Shown here piece after piece: positions 8,324 to 17,492 of a stretch of 64,000 nt of DNA. Position 1 is the stretch's first letter; the number at the start of each line of letters is the position of its first letter. The notes under the pieces are model-generated. The model made no database searches. It was not told the DNA's origin and worked only from the letters and a program-made list of their open reading frames with translations. The translations under genes were made by a program, and so were the position numbers. Source of the DNA: Candidatus Melainabacteria bacterium (lineage in GTDB: Bacteria > Cyanobacteriota > Vampirovibrionia > Obscuribacterales > Obscuribacteraceae); assembly GCA_003151275.1 (NCBI GenBank), contig PLXC01000159.1, positions 116,760-180,759 of the forward strand. The letters are read 5' to 3'.

Positions 8324-9617
8324 ACAAAGTTCGTTAGTGAACTCCTCTACGTTACAGTACGAAGATTCGCTTGATTTCGCAATTGCGATGGATGCGGAAG
8401 ATCCACTCAGGCAGTATCGGAATCAATTTCTCATTCCGGCTGCTGGTGAACGTAAAGAGTGCATTTATCTAGCCGGCAATTCACTCGGATTGCAGCCGCG
8501 TAAAGCAAGAACATATATCGAGCAAGAATTAGACGACTGGGCGAATCTTGGCGTTGAAGGTCACTTTGAAGCGAAGCATCCCTGGCTTCCATACCATGAG
8601 AATCTTACCGAGATGTCCGCCAGACTGGTCGGTGCTCTACCATCTGAAGTTGTTGTGATGAACACTTTAACGGTTAACTTGCACTTGATGATGGTGTCAT
8701 TTTATCGCCCGACAAAAGAACGTTATAAGATAGTCACTGAATCTGGTGCCTTCCCATCAGATCAATATGCGGTTGCATCGCAAGCTAAATTCCATGGATA
8801 CAAACCCGAAGACGCAGTTGTTGAGTTGACACCACGCGATGGCGAATCGACTTTGCGAACCGAAGATATTCTCTCATTGATTGATCGGGATGGCGACAAA
8901 ATTGCATTAATCGTCTTGGGTAACGTCAACTATCTAACCGGTCAAGCCTTTGAAGTCGATAAAATTGCCCGAGCTGCGCGTCTCAAAGGCTGCAACATCG
9001 GACTGAATCTTGCTCATGGTGCGGGCAATCTTGTTCTGAAACTGCACGATTGGGATGTCGATTTTGCGGTTTGGTGCACTTATAAATATTTGAATGCGGG
9101 ACCCGGTGGTCTGGCCGGATGCTTCGTGCATGAGCGTCATGCCACCAATTTCGACTTGCCGCGCTTTGCCGGATGGTGGGGGCACAATAAGAAAGACCGT
9201 TTTAAAATGGGTCCCGACTTTGATCCAATTGCCGGCGCTGAGGGCTGGCAACTTAGCAATCCGCCAATCTTCCAGTTAGCGGCATTGCGAGCTTCGCTCG
9301 AAATCTTTGACGCGGCAACAATGCCGGCGATTCGACAGAAAAGCGAACGGATAACAGGATACTTGGAATACTTGCTCAATCAATTGCCACCAGGATTCTG
9401 CAGCATTATCACGCCACACGATCCTGAGCAACGCGGCTCTCAACTGTCGATACGCCTGGCTAAAGATCCGCACGACATGCTTGCCGCATTGAAAAAGGAA
9501 GGTGCGATTTGCGATTTTCGCAATCCAGATATTATTCGAGCCACTCCGATTCCGTTGTACGTGAAGTATCAAGACGTTTTTGACTTTGCCAAAATACTGG
9601 CGCGATTTGCATGTTGA
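8310..9617 (+). CDS. kynU: Kynureninase
   Basis: A 435-residue PLP enzyme that hydrolyses kynurenine or 3-hydroxykynurenine to (hydroxy)anthranilate plus alanine. The N-terminal IYLAGNSLGLQPRKA is diagnostic of the family. GLNLAHGAGNL and WCTYKYLNAGPGGLAG hold the cofactor-binding Asn/His region and the Schiff-base Lys near residue 258. FAGWWGHNKKDRF is another hallmark of kynureninases. It starts 14 bases inside the ACMSD gene and ends 10 bases before the monooxygenase, so the four enzymes are co-transcribed. Length is typical. Confidence 0.95.
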   Translation: MSSTKQSSLVNSSTLQYEDSLDFAIAMDAEDPLRQYRNQFLIPAAGERKECIYLAGNSLGLQPRKARTYIEQELDDWANLGVEGHFEAKHPWLPYHENLTEMSARLVGALPSEVVVMNTLTVNLHLMMVSFYRPTKERYKIVTESGAFPSDQYAVASQAKFHGYKPEDAVVELTPRDGESTLRTEDILSLIDRDGDKIALIVLGNVNYLTGQAFEVDKIARAARLKGCNIGLNLAHGAGNLVLKLHDWDVDFAVWCTYKYLNAGPGGLAGCFVHERHATNFDLPRFAGWWGHNKKDRFKMGPDFDPIAGAEGWQLSNPPIFQLAALRASLEIFDAATMPAIRQKSERITGYLEYLLNQLPPGFCSIITPHDPEQRGSQLSIRLAKDPHDMLAALKKEGAICDFRNPDIIRATPIPLYVKYQDVFDFAKILARFAC

Positions 9618-9627
9618 AGAGCACTAA

Positions 9628-11115
9628 ATGATTACCTTGCGAAGAAAAACAGATATAGCGGTAGTAGGTGCGGGTCTAGTGGGCTCTCTGCTCTCCATAT
9701 TCTTGGCAAAACGCAAATTCGCTGTGGATATTTATGAAAGACGTCCAGATATGCGAACAGAGACCGTTGCCGCAGGACGATCGATCAACCTAGCCGTGTC
9801 GACCAGAGGCATCCACGCACTAAAAAAAGCTGGACTTGATGACGATGTCTTAAAACATGCAGTACCAATGCGTGGCAGAATGATTCACCCGATCGATGGT
9901 CAACTTGCCTATCAGCCTTACGGTAAGGATGATTCGGAATACATCAATTCAATATCGCGAGCGGCGCTGAACAAAACGCTTATGACGCACGCGGAAGAGA
10001 CTCGTCTAGTCGATATTCACTTCAATCAAAAATGCACTGGCATGGACATCGACAAAGGCATAATTACGCTTTTCAATGAACCAGAAAATCAATATGCCGA
10101 CGTTGTAGCAAATATAGTAATCGGCACGGATGGCTCAGCATCAGCGATTCGGCAAGACATGTGCAAACAGCCATCGTATCAATGCTCAGAATCAGAATTG
10201 GACTATGGCTATAAAGAATTGGTAATTTTGCCAGGAGCGAACGGCGAATTCAAACTCGAAAAGCATGCACTGCACATCTGGCCCCGCGGAACGTTCATGC
10301 TAATTGCGCTGCCAAATTTTGATGGCAGTTTTACTTGTACATTGTTTTTGCCATGGGAAGGTCCGGTCAGCTTCGAAAATTTAAAGACTCCTGAAGACGT
10401 TAAGCGTTTCTTCAAGGAGCAATTTCCTGATGCAGTGCCATTGCTCTCTGATTTGGAACAGACCTTCTTTGACAATCCTACCGGTCACATGGTCACGATC
10501 AAATGTGCGCCTTGGAATGTAGAAGAGCGCGTGTTGTTGCTCGGCGACGCCGCTCATGCGATTGTCCCCTTCTTTGGGCAGGGCATGAACGCTGGCTTTG
10601 AAGACCTAACAATATTGGATCAGTGTATCGAAAACCATATTGCCCAAGGTGGTGCACTGTACATCAACCGACGCTCAAGAGAAAGCGAAACCGAAACATT
10701 GAGCCGACGCATACAAGAAGGATCGAGCGGCTGGGCGCGCGTTTTCGACGATTTTGTGGCAAAGAGAAAAGTCGACACCGATGCAATTGCAGACATGGCT
10801 GTTGAGAATTTCATTGAGATGCGCGACAAAGTCGCTCTGCCAAAATTTCAATTAGAAAAGGCTGTGGAGAAAATATTGCAGAAGGAATTTCCAGGCTCAT
10901 ATTTATCACGATATTCCCTAGTCACTTTCAGCAATGTGCCCTATAGCTTTGCAATGAAAGCGGGCATAGCTAATGATGAAGTCTTATCTGAACTTTGTGC
11001 CGACATCACTAAACCTGAAGAGGTCAATCTCAAACAAGCTCAAAAGCTTCTCAAAGCCAAGGTAGCCCCTTTGCTAGAACAACATAGTGAAGAGTTGTTT
11101 GCTTCTGCGAGGTAA
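9628..11115 (+). CDS. kmo: Kynurenine 3-monooxygenase
   Basis: A 495-residue FAD-dependent hydroxylase that makes 3-hydroxykynurenine using NADPH and O2. The FAD Rossmann motif is VVGAGLVGSLLSIFLAKR near residue 13. AAGRSINLAVSTRG is the substrate/FAD segment and LLGDAAHAIVPFFGQGMNAG is the second FAD motif with the Asp. No membrane anchor is evident at the C terminus, as in other bacterial forms. It is fourth in the operon, followed after one base by an acetyltransferase. Tryptophan dioxygenase and kynurenine formamidase are not in the window, so kynurenine must come from elsewhere. Confidence 0.95.
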   Translation: MITLRRKTDIAVVGAGLVGSLLSIFLAKRKFAVDIYERRPDMRTETVAAGRSINLAVSTRGIHALKKAGLDDDVLKHAVPMRGRMIHPIDGQLAYQPYGKDDSEYINSISRAALNKTLMTHAEETRLVDIHFNQKCTGMDIDKGIITLFNEPENQYADVVANIVIGTDGSASAIRQDMCKQPSYQCSESELDYGYKELVILPGANGEFKLEKHALHIWPRGTFMLIALPNFDGSFTCTLFLPWEGPVSFENLKTPEDVKRFFKEQFPDAVPLLSDLEQTFFDNPTGHMVTIKCAPWNVEERVLLLGDAAHAIVPFFGQGMNAGFEDLTILDQCIENHIAQGGALYINRRSRESETETLSRRIQEGSSGWARVFDDFVAKRKVDTDAIADMAVENFIEMRDKVALPKFQLEKAVEKILQKEFPGSYLSRYSLVTFSNVPYSFAMKAGIANDEVLSELCADITKPEEVNLKQAQKLLKAKVAPLLEQHSEELFASAR

Positions 11116-11116
11116 T

Positions 11117-11800
11117 ATGGAAACGAAAGAATCGGAAACGACGGAATCGGAAACCAAAGAATGGGAAACGAAAGAACCAGAAACGGTCGAAGCAGGATCA
11201 CTAGAATCAGAGCGCATTCGTTTCAGAAAGATCACTCCGGAAGATATTGATCATTTGGCCGCATTGTACGCCGATCCAGACGTCATGCGGTATTATCCGA
11301 GGACTCGCACTCGCGAAGAAACGGTTGAAGCGATCAAGAACTATCAAGAAAAATATGTCAGCGAAGGCGTTTGCTTAATGGCAGCGATCCACAAGCGAGA
11401 AAACAAATTCATTGGACGATGCGGCATTATGCTGCAAGAAATTGAAGGTGAGATCCTACCGGAAGTCGGCTACATGCTGGACAAATTTTATTGGCGTGGC
11501 GGGCTCGGGTCAGAAGCTGCAATTGCTTTTCGCGACTATGGATTTAGAGAATTGAAGTATCCAAGAATTATTTCAATCATTCATCCAAACAATTTGGCGT
11601 CACAGGGTGTAGCTAAAAATATGGGCATGACCTATGAGCGTAACGCAATTTACGATGCAGTCGACTGCCAAATTTATTCAATCACACGCGAGGCGTGGGA
11701 AGAACTGTTGTTGAAAGAAAAGACTGAAGAAGAGAACAAAAAATCATCCGAATCCGAAGCAACGCCTGAAGCAGAGGCAGAAGTGCCCGTCGATTATTAA
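11117..11800 (+). CDS. GNAT N-acetyltransferase, RimJ/RimL type
   Basis: A 227-residue protein from the ATG at 11117, preceded by GCGAGGTA inside the end of the kmo gene. Residues about 30-200 form an Acetyltransf_3 domain: RIRFRKITPEDIDHLAALY, ADPDVMRYYP, then ILPEVGYMLDKFYWRGGLGSEA for acetyl-CoA binding, and HPNNLASQGVAKNMGM. Both ends are low complexity. The first 28 residues are near-repeats of ETKE/ESET and the last 30 are Glu-rich. It shares the kyn operon transcript. It may acylate an amino group in that pathway or simply hitch-hike; the substrate is unknown. Confidence 0.75.
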   Translation: METKESETTESETKEWETKEPETVEAGSLESERIRFRKITPEDIDHLAALYADPDVMRYYPRTRTREETVEAIKNYQEKYVSEGVCLMAAIHKRENKFIGRCGIMLQEIEGEILPEVGYMLDKFYWRGGLGSEAAIAFRDYGFRELKYPRIISIIHPNNLASQGVAKNMGMTYERNAIYDAVDCQIYSITREAWEELLLKEKTEEENKKSSESEATPEAEAEVPVDY

Positions 11801-11834
11801 TCTCGACTAGATGGTACCAGGCTAAGTGGCGCTC

Positions 11835-11863
11835 GAGTGTGGCAGCTTGTTCTTGGCACACTC
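11835..11863. terminator. Hairpin between convergent genes
   Basis: GAGTGTG (11835-11841) and CACACTC (11857-11863) form a perfect stem between the acetyltransferase and the convergent SET gene. No clear T-run follows on either strand, so it may be a weak bidirectional terminator. The 12-base unit TCAGTTCAGGTC is then repeated in tandem (11862-11886). Confidence 0.4.
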
Positions 11864-11904
11864 AGTTCAGGTCATCAGTTCAGGTCGGGCTCAAAATGTT
11901 CGAG

Positions 11905-12291
11905 CTACGTTGGTGATAACCAGCTGGAGTGCTCGATTTCTCGATAATTGATGGTCAGTTCTTCACCTATGGCGATGTCGCGCACTGCTATTCCCACGGC
12001 GCACCTGTGTCGATTGTAATCAGGGCGAACATTGGGGTCATCGCTGTGATTCATAAAACGGGCGTCATCGAAAGATAGAATGTACTGATTGATGTGATGA
12101 TCCAAGTATCCGTACCGCTTGAACCAATCCTGAGCGACAGTTGGCAAGGCTGCGACCTCGGCTGGCGTTTTCTCGAGGTCAAAGCCTTCCTGAAAGCGCC
12201 AGACGTCGGTTCCTGAGGCTATCGATTCATTGGCGAACAGTCCGCTGCCGTGGATAGAGCTCGGCGACAATGTAGTTTTAACTAAAAGCAT
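11905..12291 (-). CDS. SET-domain protein (putative lysine methyltransferase)
   Basis: A 128-residue stand-alone SET domain. The opening LSPSSIHGSGLFANESIASG is the SAM-binding start of the fold. FMNHSDDPNVRPD is the conserved NHS motif that closes the pseudoknot, and ELTINYRE is the C-terminal catalytic segment with Tyr. It has no pre- or post-SET cysteines, as is common for bacterial forms. A GAGGA site precedes the ATG at 12291. The target is unknown: a small basic or ribosomal protein is possible, and there is no neighbour to point at one. Confidence 0.78.
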   Translation of the reverse strand: MLLVKTTLSPSSIHGSGLFANESIASGTDVWRFQEGFDLEKTPAEVAALPTVAQDWFKRYGYLDHHINQYILSFDDARFMNHSDDPNVRPDYNRHRCAVGIAVRDIAIGEELTINYREIEHSSWLSPT

Positions 12292-12512
12292 GGATTCCTC
12301 TTGTTTAATAACAAGCCATTTTTATCGCAAAAATCAAGAAAAGTCGATAGAAGCTGCAAATCAATCAAATCGGATGGAGGGGAACTATGCCACCGAATAC
12401 GGTGCAGAAATCACCTTGACGTCATTGTTACGAACATACTGGCATCCAATCAAAATTCGATTCGGTCGCGGTATGCTAAACCCCGTCTATTAGAGATCAT
12501 CGGAGCTTACTT

Positions 12513-14396
12513 ATGAACCGTCTACCTCGTCTCGCAGTTGCCTTAACTGGACTGCTTTTAAGCGCTTCAGCCGCTTCTCAAGCACAAGTACCTGGTGTTC
12601 CGAGCACCCAACCTGCGCCTGTCAAAAACCCAGCCCAGCCTGTGCTCAGCGGCAGTGTGAAAGTGAACATGACCACAGCCGAGAAATTGCTGTCACAGGG
12701 TAAGTGGACGGATGCTGAGGGACTTTTCAGAGAGGCTCTGGTTGCCAATCCAACCGATGTTGCAGCGACACTTGGATTAGGCCTGGCGATGGCCAACGAA
12801 TTCAAGTTGGACAACGCCGATAACTTGTTCGATCGCGTCATCAGTATTGATCCGAACAATGCCACGGCCTACGCTGGCAAAGCGATGGTGATGGTGAACC
12901 GATTGCAGTCTTCCTCCGGCACAATAAGAGCCGAGAAAGACTCAATCCTCAAGCAAGCCGAAGATTATGCAAAGCGCGCCACCACGCTTGGACCAGCCAA
13001 TGCAGAAGCACACAATGCGCTCGGACAAGTGTACAAAGAACAAGGGCGCAACGATGAAGCATCGAGCGAGCTGAACACCGCCACCATTCTCAATCCTGAT
13101 ATGTCCTACGCCTACTCCGCTTTGGGCACGATCAAGCTGGCACAAAATAGTGTGGTGGAAGCATCAGAAGCCTTCAAACGGGCGGTGGCGCTGAACTCCG
13201 GCAATTCGACGGCGCATTACGGTCTTGGAGCAACGCTGCTCAAGCAGGGCCAAACTGATGATGCGATCAAAGAATTGAACACATCACTCTACCAATTTCC
13301 AAACAGCTGGCCCGTCAGAATGGCGCTGGGACAGGCATATCAAATTCAGGGCAACACTGTAGCGGCGCTCCAACAATTCCAATTGTCCACGCTGATCAAA
13401 CCCGAGAACGCTGAGCCATACTTGCGCATGGCCGACATTCATCAAGAGCGAGGCGATCTTGAATTGGCTCTTGCAGACTTACGATCAGGACTAACACAAT
13501 CGCCCTACGACTTGGGTCTGCGTCAAAGAATTGCCGACATTGATTTAGGTCTTGAGCGACCAGATGATGCGATCAAAGGCTATCGCGCCATTTTATCGAT
13601 GAGCGCAAACGATAATAATGCAGTCAAAGGCTTGAGCCAGGCATTGTTCTTGAAGGCGCAGAAAGCAACTGTTGGCGCGATGTTATCTTCAAACGATTAC
13701 GAAACAGCTAACAAAGCATTGAACGAAGCAATCAAACTCAATCCGGACGATATGGAATTACGTTTGGCTAAAGCGAAACTGGTATCACTTTCTGGTGCAG
13801 CTGAATTCCAAGCTCAGTATGCCAACGTGCAACCGACGAGTGATGGGGAGAGAATTGCATTTGCCGAAGTGCTCACAACCGCAGGACAGTTCAAAAAAGC
13901 TGCCGAACAATTCAACGCAGTCACAAACGATTTAAAGGATCCTAAACAGCTTTACGCTGTTGCGGACATCGCTGTGTTAACGCGATCGCTAGACAGTGCT
14001 GAAGCCGCTTACAAGAAGTCTCTTGCATTAGGCGGCTCGCCTGAGCGCGGACAAGTCGGACTGAAGAAAGTGGCCGATTTAAAAAAATCCGCGTCTGACA
14101 CCGCGGCCATTGCCGCTGAATTAGCGCACAAGAGACAGTGGGATGGTGCCATTGCAAAATTCCGCGAATCACTCAAAGAAAATCCAGCGCTGCCTGCGGC
14201 GAGATACGGACTTGCTTCTGCGCTCCAAGAAGGTCCGGACGACTCTGTGCCAACCCTCAGTGAATCCGCCAAGCAGTATCAGTATTATCTCGCCGTCGCC
14301 ACCGATTTGACGGACAGAGACCGCGAGAAACTCACCGACCTGATTGGCAAACTCAACGACAAAGTCGCCAAATTGAAGCAGAAGGAAGAACGGTAG
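12513..14396 (+). CDS. Secreted TPR-repeat protein
   Basis: A 627-residue protein with a signal peptide (MNRLPRLAVALTGLLLSASA) and a Pro-rich linker. From residue 50 to the end it is a near-continuous array of about a dozen tetratricopeptide units, for example AEGLFREALVANPTDVAATLGLG and IKELNTSLYQFPNSWPVRMALG. TPR arrays form protein-binding superhelices, so it is likely an exported scaffold or assembly factor. A GGAGC site precedes the ATG. No catalytic domain is seen. It stands alone, divergent from the SET gene. Confidence 0.8.
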   Translation: MNRLPRLAVALTGLLLSASAASQAQVPGVPSTQPAPVKNPAQPVLSGSVKVNMTTAEKLLSQGKWTDAEGLFREALVANPTDVAATLGLGLAMANEFKLDNADNLFDRVISIDPNNATAYAGKAMVMVNRLQSSSGTIRAEKDSILKQAEDYAKRATTLGPANAEAHNALGQVYKEQGRNDEASSELNTATILNPDMSYAYSALGTIKLAQNSVVEASEAFKRAVALNSGNSTAHYGLGATLLKQGQTDDAIKELNTSLYQFPNSWPVRMALGQAYQIQGNTVAALQQFQLSTLIKPENAEPYLRMADIHQERGDLELALADLRSGLTQSPYDLGLRQRIADIDLGLERPDDAIKGYRAILSMSANDNNAVKGLSQALFLKAQKATVGAMLSSNDYETANKALNEAIKLNPDDMELRLAKAKLVSLSGAAEFQAQYANVQPTSDGERIAFAEVLTTAGQFKKAAEQFNAVTNDLKDPKQLYAVADIAVLTRSLDSAEAAYKKSLALGGSPERGQVGLKKVADLKKSASDTAAIAAELAHKRQWDGAIAKFRESLKENPALPAARYGLASALQEGPDDSVPTLSESAKQYQYYLAVATDLTDRDREKLTDLIGKLNDKVAKLKQKEER

Positions 14397-14593
14397 GCCT
14401 CATAAAGTTATCCAGGCAAGCTCTCTGCCATTGGAAGATGATTTTTGTGAGGGACGGAGGGCTCCTAATTGCTGGGATGTTTTTGGTTTTCGGGCTTCAC
14501 TATAAAGCTTACAATTTAGAATTCATCGACGACTCAGATGGTAGGCACAGATTTTCCGGCGACCGTATGGCGGAATAACTACTCGATCTGAGG

Positions 14594-15070
14594 ATGAAGC
14601 AAAAAATTGAGGTTCGAATACGACTCATGCTGAAAGTGCCTGACATTTTTCTGTGCTGCGCTTGCAGGGAAATTAAAGCGCAAGGAGGTGGTTTGATACT
14701 GCCGGCGATGCTAGCGTTTGCGTGTACCAAATGCATCCTCGCCGGGCGCGCAACTCTTGTGAGCGAAGGCGAGATCACAAACAAACGATTAACGCCATGG
14801 TCCGATTCTCAAGTATCGTCGCTGTCTGCCTACCAAGATTCCTCAAAGTATTTTCCATTTGTCTGTGACGAATCCCACGTTTATTCGATACAACGGGACG
14901 GTCTGTTCTGCCAGAAGTGCAACCAAAAACAGATTTGGTCGTATGACTGGACACTCGATTGGACCTGGGTAGATCCGCCGGATTCTGGTGGGTCTCTAGT
15001 TCCTCGTAAGCCTCGACCAACACCTAAGCGTCCCTTAGAATCGTTCCGTGACGTTCAAGACGAACTTTAA
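14594..15070 (+). CDS. Hypothetical Cys-rich protein
   Basis: A 158-residue protein of unknown family. Three CxxC pairs are visible: LCCACRE near residue 21, ACTKCILAG near 44 and FCQKCNQKQ near 105. This suggests a zinc-ribbon or rubredoxin-like metal site. An aromatic stretch (WSYDWTLDWTWVDPP) and a basic, Pro-rich C terminus follow. The start is uncertain: the ATG at 14594 has only TGAGG close by, and the ATG at 14630 is an alternative. No operon partner. Confidence 0.5.
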   Translation: MKQKIEVRIRLMLKVPDIFLCCACREIKAQGGGLILPAMLAFACTKCILAGRATLVSEGEITNKRLTPWSDSQVSSLSAYQDSSKYFPFVCDESHVYSIQRDGLFCQKCNQKQIWSYDWTLDWTWVDPPDSGGSLVPRKPRPTPKRPLESFRDVQDEL

Positions 15071-15098
15071 CCAAGTACCAGACCAAACTATTTTCGGT

Positions 15099-15125
15099 GC
15101 CGGCAAGGATGCCGGCGCTCCCAGG
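15099..15125. repeat. GCCGGC-type intergenic palindromic element
   Basis: GCCGGC at 15099-15104 and again at 15111-15116 flank AAGGAT and are followed by GCTCCCAGG. This resembles a class of short palindromic intergenic elements (GCCGGCAAGATGCCGGCGCTCC type) known from several phyla. It sits 29 bases after the stop of the Cys-rich gene and could also act as a weak terminator. Confidence 0.45.
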
Positions 15126-15309
15126 TTTCACTCCCATATCTAGCAAATTTTCATCGCTCGAGCTGCAAATTCAGTTTGCAATAAGCGTAAAAATTTTGAT
15201 CTAAGCAGGAAAAATTGTCCAATTATGGTCGATACAGGGGTTTATCCTAGTTTCTTTCTAGTCACTTGAGGGGATGATGTTATTGTCAGAGCCAGGATGA
15301 GGGAAAGTT

Positions 15310-16002
15310 ATGTCGTCAGAATTACCAAATAGCAAAAGACCTGGTTCGATGGACGAAAAAAAATTGGTGGAAACCCTCGGCAACCCTCACGCTTCAGAGT
15401 CTGAATGGATTAACGCCAGCGCAAACCTTGGCGAGTACAAACCAAAAGCGACTCACACAGAACGACAAGCACGTCGTACAAAAGTCTTGTCCGTAGTAGC
15501 GTTGATTGCAGCAGTGGGTCTTGGAGGGTTCGGGATCAATTCATTGATTAATCCGAGCCACATTGCAGCGCTCACTCCTGTAACAGCGCCGGTGGTGACT
15601 GCGCCACGCGCGGATGTAGACTTTGGTCCATACATGGCAAACCTTCAAAGAAATATTAAACATAGCTGGCATCCGCCAAAAGGTAACGAGTCTAAGCGGG
15701 TCGTAGTCCTCTTCAAGATTCATAAGAACGGTCAACTTACAAACTTGCGAATCGACCACTCCTCAGGATTAGCTATCGCAGATCAAGCTGCGCTCAGAGC
15801 GATTGAGACAGCTGCTGCAAACTTTCACGCACTTCCAGAAGGTGCTTCAGACGATGTAGACATTCAATTCACCTTCGACTACAACGTATTCAGTGGCAAA
15901 TATCAACATCCGTTTAAGGATGCTCCCGTTCAACCTGATGAACATCAAGGAGGATCTGATGCCTTTAGTAGTTCGGCGGATGTGGGATACGTAGCCAATT
16001 AA
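15310..16002 (+). CDS. TonB-family protein with C-terminal TonB domain
   Basis: A 230-residue single-pass membrane protein. It has a cytoplasmic head of about 55 residues, one transmembrane helix near 58-80 (VLSVVALIAAVGLGGFGINS) and a short linker. The C-terminal TonB-like domain includes FGPYMANLQRNIKHSWHPPK, VVVLFKIHKNGQLTNLRI and SSGLAIADQAALRAI. It is short for an energy-transducing TonB and has almost no Pro-rich spacer, so it may be a TonB-domain adaptor rather than a classic TonB. The same domain closes the protein at 62789-64000. An AGGATGAGGGAAAG site precedes the ATG. Confidence 0.75.
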   Translation: MSSELPNSKRPGSMDEKKLVETLGNPHASESEWINASANLGEYKPKATHTERQARRTKVLSVVALIAAVGLGGFGINSLINPSHIAALTPVTAPVVTAPRADVDFGPYMANLQRNIKHSWHPPKGNESKRVVVLFKIHKNGQLTNLRIDHSSGLAIADQAALRAIETAAANFHALPEGASDDVDIQFTFDYNVFSGKYQHPFKDAPVQPDEHQGGSDAFSSSADVGYVAN

Positions 16003-16025
16003 GGGCCGCAGAAATAGAATAGCTA

Positions 16026-17435
16026 TTACCGCTTTGGTATGCGAAACCAAAACGAACTGCCATTGCCGTCTTCGCTGTCGACACCGATACTGCCACCATG
16101 CTGATCGACGATAGCCTTGCAAATTGCCAGTCCAAGTCCGGCGCCGCGCTTGTCTTTCGTTTCGCTTTCTAATTGTTCGAAACGCTCGAAAATTGCTTGC
16201 TTGTATTTGTCTGGTATGCCTGGTCCCTGGTCTATGACATGCACTTCCACGGCTCCTGCGGTCTCGGTGGAGGACACAACAATCACACTTTTCTCGGGTG
16301 AAAACTTAATTGCATTTGAAATCAGGTTGATCAGAACTTGCACAAGTCGATCGCGATCGCCCATGACCTGAGCACCGCAGTCTTGAACCTCGATCGTGAT
16401 CTGCTTTTGTGCTGCAAGCGTGCGCATTGAATCTGTCGAACGTTTTAACACATCTGAAATGCTAATCGCTGCAGGCACGATTTCCAGCTTGCCTGTCTTC
16501 ATTTTTTCAATATCAAGCAAGTCATTAATCAAATCAATCAATCTTGTAATGCTTCGATCTGCTACTTCGAGTTTCTCTTCACCGGCTTCATTGAGATAGC
16601 CGTAAGTTCCAGTTCCTATCAATGTCAGAACACCTTGAACTGAGGTAAGTGGACTTCGCAACTCGTGAGTAACAATCGCAATCAATTCTTGCTTATGGGC
16701 CTCTGACTCAGCGAGAGCCTTCGCCATCTGTCGAAAGACGTCGTCCAATTCCGCGATCTCATCGCTTCCAGAAACCGGCGGTTTCAGCGGCTCGCCGCTT
16801 GCAAGACGACGAGTATTTTCCATTAGCACTTTCAGTCGATCCGTCGTTCCTTTCGTAAAATACAAAGCCAGTGCAATCGCAGCCAGCACGTTGAAAGCTA
16901 TAAAATAAGATAGCAAATTCCTGATCTGGGCTCGATTCTGAGCTTGGTTATCGGCTTGAACCTTTTCGATGGTGCCATACATATTCAGAAAACCGTCTGC
17001 CTCGAATGACAAGGTTTTGATCAAAGACTTTGCGGCTTTGAGGTTATTGATCGCGTTTTCTCGCTCACCCGAGTCAACCAATTTTTTGACATCTTTTAAA
17101 TCGAAAATACCCTTCTGCGCTGTCGTGACAATCTTTTGCAAATATGCGTGCGCCTCTGGTTTATCAATAGTGATACCATCAAGTGCTTTCAGCTCCTTCT
17201 TAATCTCGATGTCGTCTGCCCTATATTGATCGACATATTCGCCACCTTGAGTGAAAGCGTAAGCACCCATACGCCCGCCCATACTGAGCAGCAGCTTAAG
17301 CACTCGATTAACTCGCACCTGAAGCTCCCTCGCTTCGGATTCTTGCTGCCTTTCTTTTTCAACTTGCTCAAGAAGCTGAGAAAACTTGGCCACGAAAGCC
17401 AATTCAAATATCAGCGGCACCGCTACTAGTATCAA
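16026..17435 (-). CDS. Sensor histidine kinase with periplasmic helical sensor and HAMP
   Basis: The protein has a hydrophobic start, a long alpha-helical extracytoplasmic region (residues about 25-175, CHASE3-like) and a second membrane helix (LLSYFIAFNVLAAIALALYF). HAMP follows (DRLKVLMENTRRLASGEPL), then HisKA with IVTHELRSPL, and the ATPase with NLISNAIKF, DQGPGIP and GAGLGLAI. The 17435 codon is TTG, inside the first membrane helix. Reading upstream in frame gives about 20 more basic/hydrophobic residues (for example TKRKRFSLKLVHIGL) with no ATG before a stop near 17514. The true start is thus probably a non-ATG codon near 17492. No receiver gene is next to it. Confidence 0.82.
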   Translation of the reverse strand: MILVAVPLIFELAFVAKFSQLLEQVEKERQQESEARELQVRVNRVLKLLLSMGGRMGAYAFTQGGEYVDQYRADDIEIKKELKALDGITIDKPEAHAYLQKIVTTAQKGIFDLKDVKKLVDSGERENAINNLKAAKSLIKTLSFEADGFLNMYGTIEKVQADNQAQNRAQIRNLLSYFIAFNVLAAIALALYFTKGTTDRLKVLMENTRRLASGEPLKPPVSGSDEIAELDDVFRQMAKALAESEAHKQELIAIVTHELRSPLTSVQGVLTLIGTGTYGYLNEAGEEKLEVADRSITRLIDLINDLLDIEKMKTGKLEIVPAAISISDVLKRSTDSMRTLAAQKQITIEVQDCGAQVMGDRDRLVQVLINLISNAIKFSPEKSVIVVSSTETAGAVEVHVIDQGPGIPDKYKQAIFERFEQLESETKDKRGAGLGLAICKAIVDQHGGSIGVDSEDGNGSSFWFRIPKR

Positions 17436-17492
17436 ACCGATATGGACCAGCTTGAGAGAAAATCTCTTTCGTTTAGTGTGTTCGCTTGTCAG

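Noticed and set aside
14600..14626. GGTTCGAAT resembling a tRNA T-loop
   Set aside because: The flanking bases do not form the T stem and no acceptor or anticodon arm was found. No tRNA was found elsewhere by the same check.
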